Shown here: piece by piece, positions 32,851 to 43,272 of the stretch | Numbering within the stretch: position 1 is the stretch's first letter | Layout: each line of letters opens with the position of its first letter | Source of the DNA: Globodera rostochiensis | Taxonomy: Eukaryota > Nematoda > Chromadorea > Rhabditida > Heteroderidae | Length of the DNA stretch: 64,000 nt | Assembly: GCA_018350325.1 (NCBI GenBank) | Contig: JAEVLN010000006.1 | Coordinates: forward strand, 1,139,193-1,203,192 | Direction of reading: 5' to 3' | Notes under the pieces: model-generated | Databases searched by the model: none | What the model saw: the letters and a program-made list of their open reading frames with translations, nothing else | What the model was told of the DNA's origin: nothing | Position numbers and translations under genes: made by a program

Positions 32851-32957
32851 TGAGTAAAAAATGTTTTTATAATTATTTTTGATTTTTGCCAAGGACAGTC
32901 TGGCTACGGTAGCAGGACGTTTGGGCCCCGTCGTTTGGGCCCCAAGGACCTTTGAAG

Positions 32958-33801
32958 TAGAGCCCGGCGGGAACGGGATTCCCGCGGGAAAAGTACGGGA
33001 ATCCCGTTCCCGTCTTTTTCGCCGGGCGGGATTTTTTACGGGAACGGGAAAAAGACGGGATTCCCGTTCGGGATTCCCGTCCCGTTCTTTTTGAAAACCC
33101 CGTTCCCGTTCCCGGAAATTTTATTTCAGTATTTTTCCCGTTCCCGTTTATTTTTCTTGGCGAAATGTTTTCAAAAATTTAACAATTTTGTACCAATTTT
33201 CATCACAAAAATGCTTAAATTTCAAAATTTTTTAACGGCGGCGCCTATCGGCACCGCCGAACCCACCCAAAATGTGCCATATTCTGCTGGTTTCTGATTT
33301 TCTGAATCAATTAAGATTTCAAAAGCTTAAAAAAACTACCGTATTTTTAAGATTTTGGTAGCAAATCTCTTATCAAATTGAGCAAAAAATGCAAAATTTT
33401 CTCGGCGGCGCCTATCGGCACCGCCGACCCCCCCCCCCCTCCACCTCGAGAAAAAAAATTCTCAAAAATTTGAATTTTGAAAAATTCGCAAATCGGAAAA
33501 AATTCGAAAATTTTGAGCAATTTTCTTAACAAAAATGTTTTAAAAATTTTCCGACGGCGCCTATCGGCGTTGTCGGACCCTCCAATTGTATATCAGAAAT
33601 TAATCTCAAAGTGCCCGCCAAAAAAAATTTCGAAAAATTCTTAGTTTAAATTTCAAAATTTTTCCCGTTCCCGCGGGATTCCCGTTAAAAATTGAACGGG
33701 ATTTCTACGGGAACGGGAAAAAGACGGGATTCCCGTTCGGGATTCCCGTCCCGTTCTTTTTGAAAACCCCGTTCCCGGAAATTTTTTTTTACCGGGCTCT
33801 A
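32958..33801. mobile_element. hAT-like element with TAGAGCCCGG termini
   Basis: TIRs TAGAGCCCGG and CCGGGCTCTA are flanked by a perfect 8-bp duplication CTTTGAAG (32950-32957 and 33802-33809). Terminal regions are tandem GGGAACGGGATTCCCG motifs in opposite orientation. The middle carries three GC-rich hairpins. The terminal TAGAGCC is shared with the element at 1542-2425. Confidence 0.85.
33236..33577. repeat. three copies of the dispersed GC-rich hairpin
   Basis: Copies at 33236-33259, 33402-33427 and 33551-33577 read CGGCGGCGCC, TATC, GGCACCGCCG or variants, with AT-rich flanks. The third has CCGACGGCGCC opposite GGCGTTGTCGG, which keeps the stem through a G-C to A-T change and G-T pairs. 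Other copies lie near 18787, 20746, 21037, 25098, 29035, 29970, 35377, 50164, 58127, 58263, 59434 and 59629. Confidence 0.8.
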
Positions 33802-36749
33802 CTTTGAAGTGCAATAACTCTTCTTGGAACTATCCAAACGAAACAAATTTGGTATCAATCAAAAGCTTTTGTTGGGTAGATTTTGTGTTCAAATCAACAA
33901 GGTGATTAAGTCCTTTTCAAAAAAGTTATAATCGAAAATTACCACAAAACTTAAGTTTTCGCTCTTTTCAAACAATAACTTTTTAAAGGTTTAAATGATC
34001 GTTTAGTTCCTGCTAGATAATAGCTTCTAAACATATAGAGCTTTCGATTGGTACCCAATTTATTTAGTTTTGTTGGTTCCAAGAAAAGTTATGACACTTC
34101 AAAGGTCCCTGGGGCCCAAACGGCGGGGCCCAAACGACCCACACTCCTGGCTACGGCCCTGAAGCAAGTTATGGCCCCTCAAAGTTGGCCAAAAACCATA
34201 CAGTGGTGCCATATTCACCAATTCTCCAAATTCATTGAACCAAAAATTTGGTGTAAAGACAAAATTTGGCCTAAAAGAAGTGCTCTACAAGATGGCATTG
34301 ACAAAATATGCTTAGAATTTTTTATCGGAATCTGGCAAAATTCTGATTTCGGCACTTTTTGTTCTGACGGGTTTTCGGCATCGGCACCCCAGATTCTGGT
34401 CGTTTTTTCGATGCCATTGAAAAGAGCGTGGCTTTTCACATAGGAAAAAACTACACCCGCCTCTCTCTCATTGCTTCTTTATTCAGTATAATGCGTTAAA
34501 CAACAAGTAAGGCGACCATTGTAGTAAGACGGACCCTTTTGTCAACATTTTTGAAAATATTTTTTCTTTTAAAAATTGTCTGAAAATATATTATTTGATG
34601 CACTGATTACGAATTTGTCGATAGAAAATAAAAATTGAGAACTTTCCTTAATAAGTAACTTAAGAGCAGCCCTGCTTTTCATCTACTTTGAAGTTTTAAT
34701 AGTTCAACAAAATTTTAATCATAATTCTTGAGTTATTTTTAGTGACAAACTCTTTGCTGAGGCTGCCAAGGCCTTTGTGGAAACTTCTCGCGAAGTACGC
34801 GAAGTTGTTGAAGCTGGCGCATTACCGTCCTTAGTAAAGCTGCTTCAATCAGAGAACATGGAATTGTGCAAAAAGACTGTCGATGCTTTTGGGGAGATTA
34901 CTTCTCGCGAAGTACGCGAAGTTGTTGAAGCTGGCGCATTACCGCCCTTAGTAAAGCTGCTTCAATCAGAGAACATGGATTTGTGCAAAGAGACTCTCTC
35001 GGCTCTTGGGGAGATTGCTGAAGTCAAAGCACGCGAAGTTGCTGAAGCTGGTGCCGTGCCGCCCTTAGTTAAGCTGCTTCAATCGCCAGACATGGATTTG
35101 TGTGCAAGTACTGCCTTGCTCGTTGCGAAGATTGTTGGCGATTGAAGCTGGCGCATTACCGCCCTTATTAAAGTTGCTTGAATCGCCGGACCCGGATGTG
35201 GTTGAACCAGTAGAATTGGCTATGGAGTGCATAATCAGTTGTTACTTTTGCAATACATAATATGTAATTAGTCAGAGTCGAGATTTTCAAGTTTTTTATG
35301 CGAATTGGGTTTACCCTTAAAAATTAAAAAATTGTTTCAAACCTTGGATTTTTTGAAGTTTTTTAAGAATGGGAGGGGTCGGCACTGCCGATAGGCGAAA
35401 CACACAAATTTTTTTCGTTGACTCATAGTAAAACAAGTACCCTTTTGAGAGGGTTTTGACAAAAATTCAGTCTTTTTAGAGGAACTTCCCAATTTAAATG
35501 GGTGTTGTATTGAGGAGGAGCATGTACAGATCATGGTAAGTCAAATCTCCAACATAATGAACATCGTCTTGGATTTAATTTTTAATAAATACTAATATAA
35601 TATAACAAATTTTTTATATCGAAAAATATGACTTTGTTGCGCCTTTTTGTAATTTGCTCGGCAGGAGCGATGAGGAATCTGCGCGTAAAGTGCTTGGTGG
35701 AATAATGAGGGTTTTAAACAATGCACAGAAAAGAGAAGATGTGATATATTTTCTCGATGAGTGCGAAGGTAATGTTTTAGGCAATTCGTAAAAATTGGAA
35801 AAATCATTTCCAGGTCTGCGCAAAATTGAACAATTGAACACAAAAGAAGGTGAATTGGTCCTCAAAATGGTAGGCAATTTTAATTGCAAGAGTTTTTGTT
35901 GAGGCTATGTAAAAATAAATATTGAAGTTGAGCGTGGAACGCTCGAGATTCTCTATCGAAATCTTGACGAGATTTTTGATCGGTCCGTAACTCCTTGTCT
36001 ATATTGAATTAAAAGGCTTTCGTTAAACAATTAATAAATTAATTAATTTTAATCTGTCAGATTGAAAAGATTCACTCCTCGAAAGGTTGCGTTGTCTGTT
36101 GCGATAAAAAGGTCGCGAAACTGTTTTCAATTATAATTCGCAAAATCAATTTTTTAAAGTTTTTTTAATCATTTTATTGTTTAAGATCGATTTCGTTTTT
36201 ATTCCGTGTTGGCACGCCTGTGTTTGTGAAGAATGCGAAGAAAAAATAGGGGAAACATGCCCAATGTGTCGTCAAATTAGCAGCAAACAGCGCATTTATC
36301 TGCCGTAATGAATTTTGGAATGATTTTTTTCCTTCTCTTTGGGGTTCAAATAATTTTGTTAATTGTTTCCATATAATCAAATAAAGTGTAAACCAAGCTC
36401 GTCGGGGTTGGAAATGGCGGGATCGGAGTTTCGGGAATGGGACTGGTCGGGTTCGGGGTTTGTTTTTAATTATTCCAAATCGGCGATCGTTACTACAAAA
36501 ATTGAAGCAAAATTCAGAAGGACGTGAAAACATTAATTTTTTGTAAATAATAAAAACGTTTCAATTCATGAGGCATATTTAACCAAATAATGAAGTGATT
36601 CCTCAATGTATTCATTGATTCTCTCATTTATTTATTTACTCTCAGTGAGTTATAAATTAATAAATTGCCAATTATCTCATTAGTGGGGATAATTACATAT
36701 TAAATAGGTCTCATAAACTTTGCAACTTTCTCTTATCAAATATTTAAAT

Positions 36750-37490
36750 TGTTTTCTTCCAGTGGCTCAATTCTGCATTTGTATGGGAAAGGACGAACCG
36801 TAAAGGATTTTTGCTTTTCTGTCGTTGGCGGATTGAGCGGGTCAACGGGCAAAACCTTTTAATTGACGGAATATTTCATTTTATTAAATTATTCGCCAAT
36901 TTTAAATTTGAAAAAATTCACCTGAAAGTGTCGGAAGAAATTTGCCGTGAAAAGGAACAGTTCCATCCGTGCCAATGACTCGCCCATGCAAATTCTTTTT
37001 AATAAATTTATTTTTTGATTTCCTCTATCAATAAATAAATATATATATATATATTTATGTTACGGTAAATTTGGGAAATCGGTAAATTCCGAAACTTCCC
37101 GGGAAATTTCGGAAATTTCAAACTTCTTCTCGGGAAATTCCGGAATTTACCGATTCCCAAATTTCCCGTAACATTTAATCAACCAACTACCTTTTCCCGA
37201 GTCCGAACGGAATCATTTCCTCAAATCGCTCCAATTCGCCATTTTGTTTCAAAAAGCGTTCCGGAAGGAATCGATGCGGCTTTGGGAATATCTGATCGCC
37301 AGAGCTTATGGTGATCGATTATTGTCCCCCCCCCCACCTTTTCGTCGAACAGAACACAGCAAATTTGGGGGACAATTGTTGTGCCTCGGCTTAGCCGAAT
37401 TTTTTTGCCGTTTTTTCCTTCAATTTGTACGTCGGCCATTGTCCGATGGGTCAAATTCAAGGGCAAAAGGTTGCAAATTCGTTGACTTGG
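36750..37490 (-). pseudogene. 3' fragment of the cytochrome P450 gene
   Basis: It is nearly identical to 43273-44005. It includes most of exon 7 ([20 protein letters not shown]), the 47-bp G-rich intron, exon 8 with the FLPERF motif, the heme-binding exon ([13 protein letters not shown]) and the last exon. Homology stops inside exon 7 at about 37490, before the ExxR motif, so the rest of the enzyme is missing. One extra base near the end changes the C terminus after RIEP. It lies just after ARM copy D, as the full P450 lies just after copy E, so it marks the tandem duplication breakpoint. Confidence 0.85.
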
Positions 37491-38103
37491 GCGTAAGTTA
37501 TAGTGTCGCTGTTGGCGGGCCGTTACACGACTTTCATTATTATATCCGGCTTTTGTTACTCAAGTCGTTTTTCTTTAATTTTAAACCAGTTCAAAAACCG
37601 TTTTAAATTCTTAATGTTTATTTTCCATTGACGAATTCGTAATCATCAAATAACATATTTTCAGACAATTTTTAGAATCAAAAATATTTTTCATAATTTT
37701 GACCAAAGGTCCCCCCTATGGTTTTTGGCCAACTTTGAGGAGCTATAACTTTCTTCATAGTCGAGAGCGACCCAAAATTTTTGCAGATTCGTAATCAGCT
37801 CAATGAGAGGAGTTTGAATGATATATAATTTAGCATTTTGGAGAAAAGCACAAAAAGATAGAAATAGGTACCATAAATTCCTTATGTTGTTGTTGTTCTC
37901 AAGGGATGTGAAAGTTTGAGAAGGATCTGCCAGAAAAAACAAAACGAAGGTCAAAATATTTACCAAAAAAGAAGGTGAGAGTGAACGCCAAAAGAAGAGG
38001 AAGAGAGGGAAAAGCAAAATAGTCCACTATTTTCACATTCACCATTTTTACATAAAATTCCTTAACAAAAATGCAATAAAAACGAAAAATACACCCCTAA
38101 CTA

Positions 38104-38319
38104 CAGTATGTAACAAAAATATAGGGTCAACCGTTTTTTTAGTGGTTTGAATACTCTGACTGAACCGACCGAGCTGAAATTTTATCACTGGTGGCCTTTA
38201 CATAAATATTTAGATTCTCGCTGGAAAATTGAAAGTGTTGAAGAAAAAAATTTTTGAAATCACTTTACAATTTTCCTGCACTAAAAAAACGGTTGACCCT
38301 ATATTTTTGTTACACACTG
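38104..38319. mobile_element. Tc1/mariner-type MITE, TA target
   Basis: Long TIRs are present: CAGTATGTAACAAAAATATA and GGGTCAACCGTTTTTTTAG, inverted at the right as ACGGTTGACCC and TATATTTTTGTTACACACTG, with TA on both flanks. Confidence 0.8.
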
Positions 38320-38673
38320 TATAAGGATCGACTTTTTAAATTTTCAAAAAATGCACCCATAAAAATGGGCTTTTTTCGGCACAAATATCTGCCAGAAAAA
38401 ATAAATAGTTTTAAAATTCTGCTTATTTTCAAAAAATTTCTGAAACGCCTTTAATTTGCATATAAAATTTTTTATTTCTCTTATTACTTCAATTAGGAAA
38501 ATTTGCCCATTTTTTGCTATATTTAAAAAAATTTTTATCCATATTTCGTTCATATTTTGCAATTTTTTCGTCCATATTTTATGGCCATATTTCGAGATTT
38601 TTTGTCCATATAATTTGTGGCCCTACTCATAATTATCCCTTATTTTAAAATTAAATTTTCAGTCTATGAATAG

Positions 38674-40065
38674 CGAAATGGAAAGTGGCCCAGCCAAAAC
38701 AAATATTGAGGTGATTTATTTGATAATCCCATGGCATGATCATTGATTTGATTTCCAAAGCTTGTAAATCAAGCGAAAAGTTCGGACCCAAATGAGCGAC
38801 TTGCAGCGGTGTCCCTAATTGGTGGCTTATTCTGGAAAGATGCAAACTCCGATGAAGTGGCCATCGCCGAATTCGTCTCCATTGGCCTTTTGCCAGTCCT
38901 TGTGAACTGCTTGGAGTCGACAGAGTAGGCAAATTTGAAACCATTTTTGCTTTTGTGGCTTTTTTTCTTGGGTGCTGAAAATGAATAGCAACCAGCAGGG
39001 GTGGGCACGGATATCCTGTCCGAATATGCGCGGATATATCCGGACGCGGATGGATACGGAATTTCAAAAATAGGACGGACACGGATAGATACGGATCAGG
39101 GCTGGGTGGAATTCCGTTCCGTTGGTTTTGGGCCTTTTGTTGTGATGACGCAAAAAGTTTAAAGCCACATATCTCCTCCCCCGAGGCCATTCTGCAAAAA
39201 CTAACACCAGTTTAGTTAAAAACACTAGGGTGATCTATCTATGTGCCAAGTTTCATACCGAAACTCCACGGACACCTGGGGACCTTCCTTTGCAAGAATA
39301 GTTGTTTTAAGCAACAAAATTCATTTTGTTGTTGTGTAATGGTGAGTGGTAGGGGCAGATAAGTGTGGGTGGAGTGTGGCTTCTGATCCCCGAAAATGAT
39401 TTTTTTCCGACTTTATCTTAACATTTACAGTGGTGTAAACAATTATAAAAATTCTTTTAACTTTTTCCAATTTAAAAACAAATATTTTAGATGGCAATTC
39501 ATAAGCTTTTCATTCATTTTGTTGGACAAAATCAAAAAACCATATTGGAGACAGGCCCTTTTGTTTGCTGCATTCGTAATCTTGTTGTTTTTTTAAATTC
39601 TCCCGGCGGCGCACCCCTTCCCACCTCCCTAAAAGCTTAAAATATACTTAGAAGGCCGCTGAAAAAAAGAAATCGTTCAAAATTGTTAAAAATAAAGGCT
39701 CTACTTCAGTTTATGCCCAATCGAAGTTTATGCGTCCAATCAAAATTTTATGCGTCCAATCAAAGTTTATGCGTCCAATCAGAATTTGAAAATAAAAATT
39801 GAGAATTTAATCCGTTTTTGAACCGGTTTAAAATTTTTAAAATTAAGGAAAAATTGTAAAATGGATACACTTCAGTACCAAAGGTAAATGACCCCCTTTT
39901 CTCCGCAGACAATTGTAAACAGAAGACAACTGTGCACAGGACCCCGGCAAGGGTGGGGAATTAAGGGGTAGTCAAAAGGTGGGTGTGCGAAAAGCTATTT
40001 TCATCAAGTTAAGTTAATCTATTAATATTAATAGTTTATCTTAGCCGTTTTGATGAAAATAAGCT

Positions 40066-40101
<36 letters not shown>

Positions 40102-42985
40102 TTCGACTACCCCTTAATTCCCCATTTTTTCCTTAATTTTAAACCGGTTCGAAAACCGCTTTAAATGCTCAATTTTTATTTTCAAATTCTGATTGGACGC
40201 ATAAAATTTTGATTGGACGCATAAACTTTGATTGGACGCATAAACTTTGATTGGACGCATAAACTGAAGTAGAGCCAAAATAAATACTGTTAATATTTCA
40301 AAAAATATTTAAAATAAATTATAAAAAATTTTTCCGGTTTTTCCAAAAGTCGTCCTCCCCTCTCGTAGAAAAGGAAGTGGCGCTCGTCACTGAATTGTCC
40401 GGGGTTGACGAAGCTCGGCTCACTACCCGAAGCTCAATTTTTTCGAAGTTTGAAGCCTAAAGAAGTTTCTCGAAGCCAAAGTTTAAAAAAAATTCCTGAG
40501 GAATTCGAAACGAAAACCAGGGCCCTCCATAGAATTATTTGTTTTTTTTTATTAATTTGAATAAAAAATGTATCGGCGAATTAATTCATCTTGTTTGAAG
40601 TTTTAATAGGCCAACAAATTGTTATCATAATAATTCTTGAGTTATTTAGTGACCGACTCATTGCCGAGGCTGCCGGTGCACTTGCAAATGTTGCGTATGT
40701 CAAAGCACACGAAGTTGTTGAAGCTGGCGCTGTGCCACCCTTAGTTAAGCTGCTTCAATCGCCGGACACGGATGCGTTTGACCCAGCAGAATGGGCTATG
40801 GAGAGCATAATCGGTATGTTACGTTTGCAATACATAATAATTAGAGTCGAGATTTTCAAGTTTTTTATGCGAATTGGGTTTTCCGAGAGAAGCCCTAAAA
40901 TAGCATTCATTCCGAAAAATGTTTGAATTAAAGCGACTTTTTAGTCCACATAAATCAGCCATTTTTTCATAATAAATCCGTATTTCAGCAATTGTTATAG
41001 ATAGATAATTCTTAAAAAAAAGCAATATTTTAGGCAGTTTCCGAAAATTCTTCAAATATTTAAGAACTTTTCCCGAAATTAAAAAAATGCAATAAAAACG
41101 AAAAATGCACCCCTAAAATGACTTTTTCTTTGACCAAAATGCACCCCCTAAAGATCGGGATTTTCCGAAAAAAATTTTATTTGATATTTTATAAAATTTT
41201 CCAATCATGTGTTATACTTTTGAAAGGAAAAAAATTATTAAAGTCGACAATTTTAAAGGTTTTTACGCATACTGGTTTTGGTCAGTTTTTCACATCTTAC
41301 TATTTTTTTACATCAATTACTCGCCCACTTTTTTTTGCCTAAGCCTAAGCTCAGGCTAGCTAGGTCTTAGGCTTAGGCTTAAAGTGGCTTATGCTTAGGC
41401 CTAACGAACCCCAAGCCAGGGAGGGTGGAACAACTTCACCTCATTTTGGAACTTCTTCGTGGCATTTCTAGCAATTACCAAATAAACCCCTATTTTTTTG
41501 CAAATTTTCAGATTATTGTGTATGAATTTATTAAAACATTAGGGGGCCCAAACGTCCTCGGGGCCTAAACGGCGAGTCCCAAACGGCGGGTCCCAAACGG
41601 CGGGTCCCAAACAGCGGGGCCCAAACAACGGGGCCCAACGACCCCCGCTCTTGAGCGAGACCGGGACCAGTACTGAAATGTCTTTTCTGGGACTGAGATT
41701 TAGTCCCCGTTTTTTTCAAGCTCCAGTATATGTAAATGGTCTCGGTTTTTTCCAAAACGTTTTTTGTCCAGTAGTCCCGGTTTTTTCACCGGGACTAATT
41801 TAGTCCCGGTCCCGGATGTTAACAAATGCAAATTTTTAATTTAAAATTGTTCGAATTCGGGTCCAGAGTTCGGAATTGATTGAAAAAGGAGTTCATTTTC
41901 GGATTCTACGGCCCACAATTATTAATTAAAACAAAACAAATTTTGTTGACTCATAACAAACAAGTTAGTACCCCTTTGTGAGGGTTTTGGTCGATATTTG
42001 GGGTCAATATAAATCCCGACTCTAAAAATAATGTTAGCGGCATTTACTTAATGAAAGAAATTACGGATTATTTCTGTTGTCGGGGTATATAACAGACTGT
42101 CCAAAAAAAAAGTTCTTAAAATTCAGTCTTTTTTAGAGAAACTTCCCAATTTAAATGGGTGTTATATTGAGGAGGAGCATATACAGATCATGGCAAGTAA
42201 AACCTCCAACATAATGAACATATTTTTTAACTTTTCTATAAAAATTAATAAAATATAATAATCTTTTTATATGGAAAATGGATTTGTTGCGCCCTTTTGT
42301 AATTTTCTTGGCAGAAGCAATGAACAAATAACGCTTAAAGTGCTTAATGGAATAAAGAGGGCTTTAAACAATGCACAGAAAAGAGAAAAAGTGATTGAAT
42401 TGATCGAAAAGTGCGGAGGTATATTTTAAGGCAATTCGTAAAAATTGGAAAAAATAATTTCCAGGACTGCAGAAGATTGAGCTATTGAACACAAAAGAAA
42501 GCAAATTGGTCTTCAGAATGGTAGGCTATTTTAATTGCAAGAGTTTTTGTTGAGGCTATGTAAAAATAAATATTGAAGTTGAGCATGGAACGCTCGAGAT
42601 TCTCTACGGAAATCTCGACAAGATTTTTACAAGATTCTTGATCGGTCCTTAAGTCCTTGTCTATATTGAAGTAAAAGGCTTTCGTTAAACAATTTATAAA
42701 TTAATTAATTTTAATCTGTCAGATTGAAAACATTCAGTTCCCGAAAGGTTGCGTTGTCTGTTTCGATAAAAAGGTCACGAACACTGTTTTCAATTATAAT
42801 TCACAAAAAACCAAATAATAATTTTTGGATTTGAAGTTTTTCAAATGCATTTATTGTTTAAGATAGAAATTGCTTTCATTCCTTGTGGGCACGCCTGTGT
42901 TTGTAAAGAATGTGCAGAAAACATTGGCATATGTCCAATGTGCCGTCAAAATATCAGCGACAAACAGCGCATTTATCTGCCGTAG
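38674..42985 (+). CDS. ARM copy E: importin-alpha-like ARM-RING protein, no visible signal exon
   Basis: Exons 38674-38710, 38761-38924, 40650-40813, 42137-42192, 42274-42418, 42465-42520, 42723-42773 and 42863-42985 join in phase and encode 264 residues ending IYLP. The ARM part is short: the ARM1-like unit ([16 protein letters not shown]) plus about one repeat ([18 protein letters not shown]). The cap (FVAPFCNFLGRS) and a complete RING (CVVC, CGHACVCKEC, CPMC) follow. The donor after 42192 is GC, and the acceptor before 42274 is non-AG. No exon like MNMLLLLVSAV is found between 37490 and 38674, so the 5' end is missing or replaced. With four or more repeats deleted relative to copy F, it may be a trimmed functional RING protein or a recent pseudogene. 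Confidence 0.6.
38995..39115. mobile_element. MITE, sister of 32735-32850
   Basis: GGGTGGGCACGGATATCC then ATATATCCGGACGCGG repeats, followed by CAGGGCTGGGTGG. It occupies the same position after exon 3 as its sister in ARM copy D. Confidence 0.5.
39697..40276. mobile_element. 580-bp snap-back element with 8-bp target duplication
   Basis: Termini GGCTCTACTTCAGTTTATG and CATAAACTGAAGTAGAGCC are perfect inverses, flanked by AAAATAAA on both sides (39689-39696, 40277-40284). Each arm has several AATCAAAGTTTATGCGTCC units, and inner inverse segments (GGGGAATTAAGGGGTAGTC) extend the stem. A (CA)n run at 40072-40099 lies in the right arm only. Confidence 0.8.
41340..41820. mobile_element. snap-back remnants (CCCAAACGG arm) and GGACCAGTACTGAAAT MITE
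   Basis: 41340-41410 has CCTAAGCCTAAGCTCAGG and AGGCCTAACGAACCCC. 41540-41645 repeats GGGTCCCAAACGGC. 41660-41820 carries GGGACCAGTACTGAAATG and ends in a GGTCCCGGT phrase. These are fragments of the families at 457-1045 and 215-407. They lie in intron 4 of ARM copy E. Confidence 0.45.
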
Positions 42986-43272
42986 TGAATTTTTGGAATG
43001 ATTTTTTTCCTTCTCTTTTTGGGCTTTTAAAGTTTTGTTCATTGTTTCCATTTGATCAAATGTTGTCTAAACAAAGCTTGGAAGTTTAATCAGATGGTAA
43101 AGGGTAGAGAACCAAAGAATGAAGTGATTCCTCAATGTATTCATTGATTCTCTCATTTATTTATTTACTCTCAGTGAGTTATAAATTAATAAATTGCCAA
43201 TTATCTCATTAGTGGGGATAATTACATATTAAATAGGTCTCATAAACTTTGCAACTTTCTCTTATCAAATAT

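Larger units (their letters stand above)
32909..34145. mobile_element. snap-back element with GTTTGGGCCCC arms, split by a hAT-like insertion
   Basis: The left arm GTTTGGGCCCCAAGGACC and the right arm GGTCCCTGGGGCCCAAACGG are inverted repeats. The segment 32958-33801 is inserted into the left arm. The rest (33810-34090) is AT-rich. Confidence 0.6.
32426..36308 (+). pseudogene. ARM copy D: ARM-RING gene with frameshift, no signal exon
   Basis: Exons are 32426-32462, 32517-32665, 34743-35145 (frame ends), 35480-35535, 35621-35768, 35814-35869, 36061-36111 and 36186-36308. The ARM exon has three repeats ([19 protein letters not shown]), then a frameshift at KIVGD stop. ARM sequence goes on in another frame to 35238 ([17 protein letters not shown]), and the usual donor there is lost (ATAATCAGTT instead of ATAATCGGTA). 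The cap and RING exons are intact (GCVVCCDKK; IPCWHACVCEEC; CPMC; IYLP end). No MNMLLL signal exon is found upstream. Intron 3 carries a 1.2-kb snap-back with a nested hAT-like element. It is the tandem partner of copy E. Confidence 0.65.

Noticed and set aside
37221..37466. Frameshift in the P450 at FDEKV-GGG (also at 43.86 kb)
   Set aside because: The apparent shift is a 47-bp GT-AG intron beginning with a G run; splicing it restores [17 protein letters not shown].
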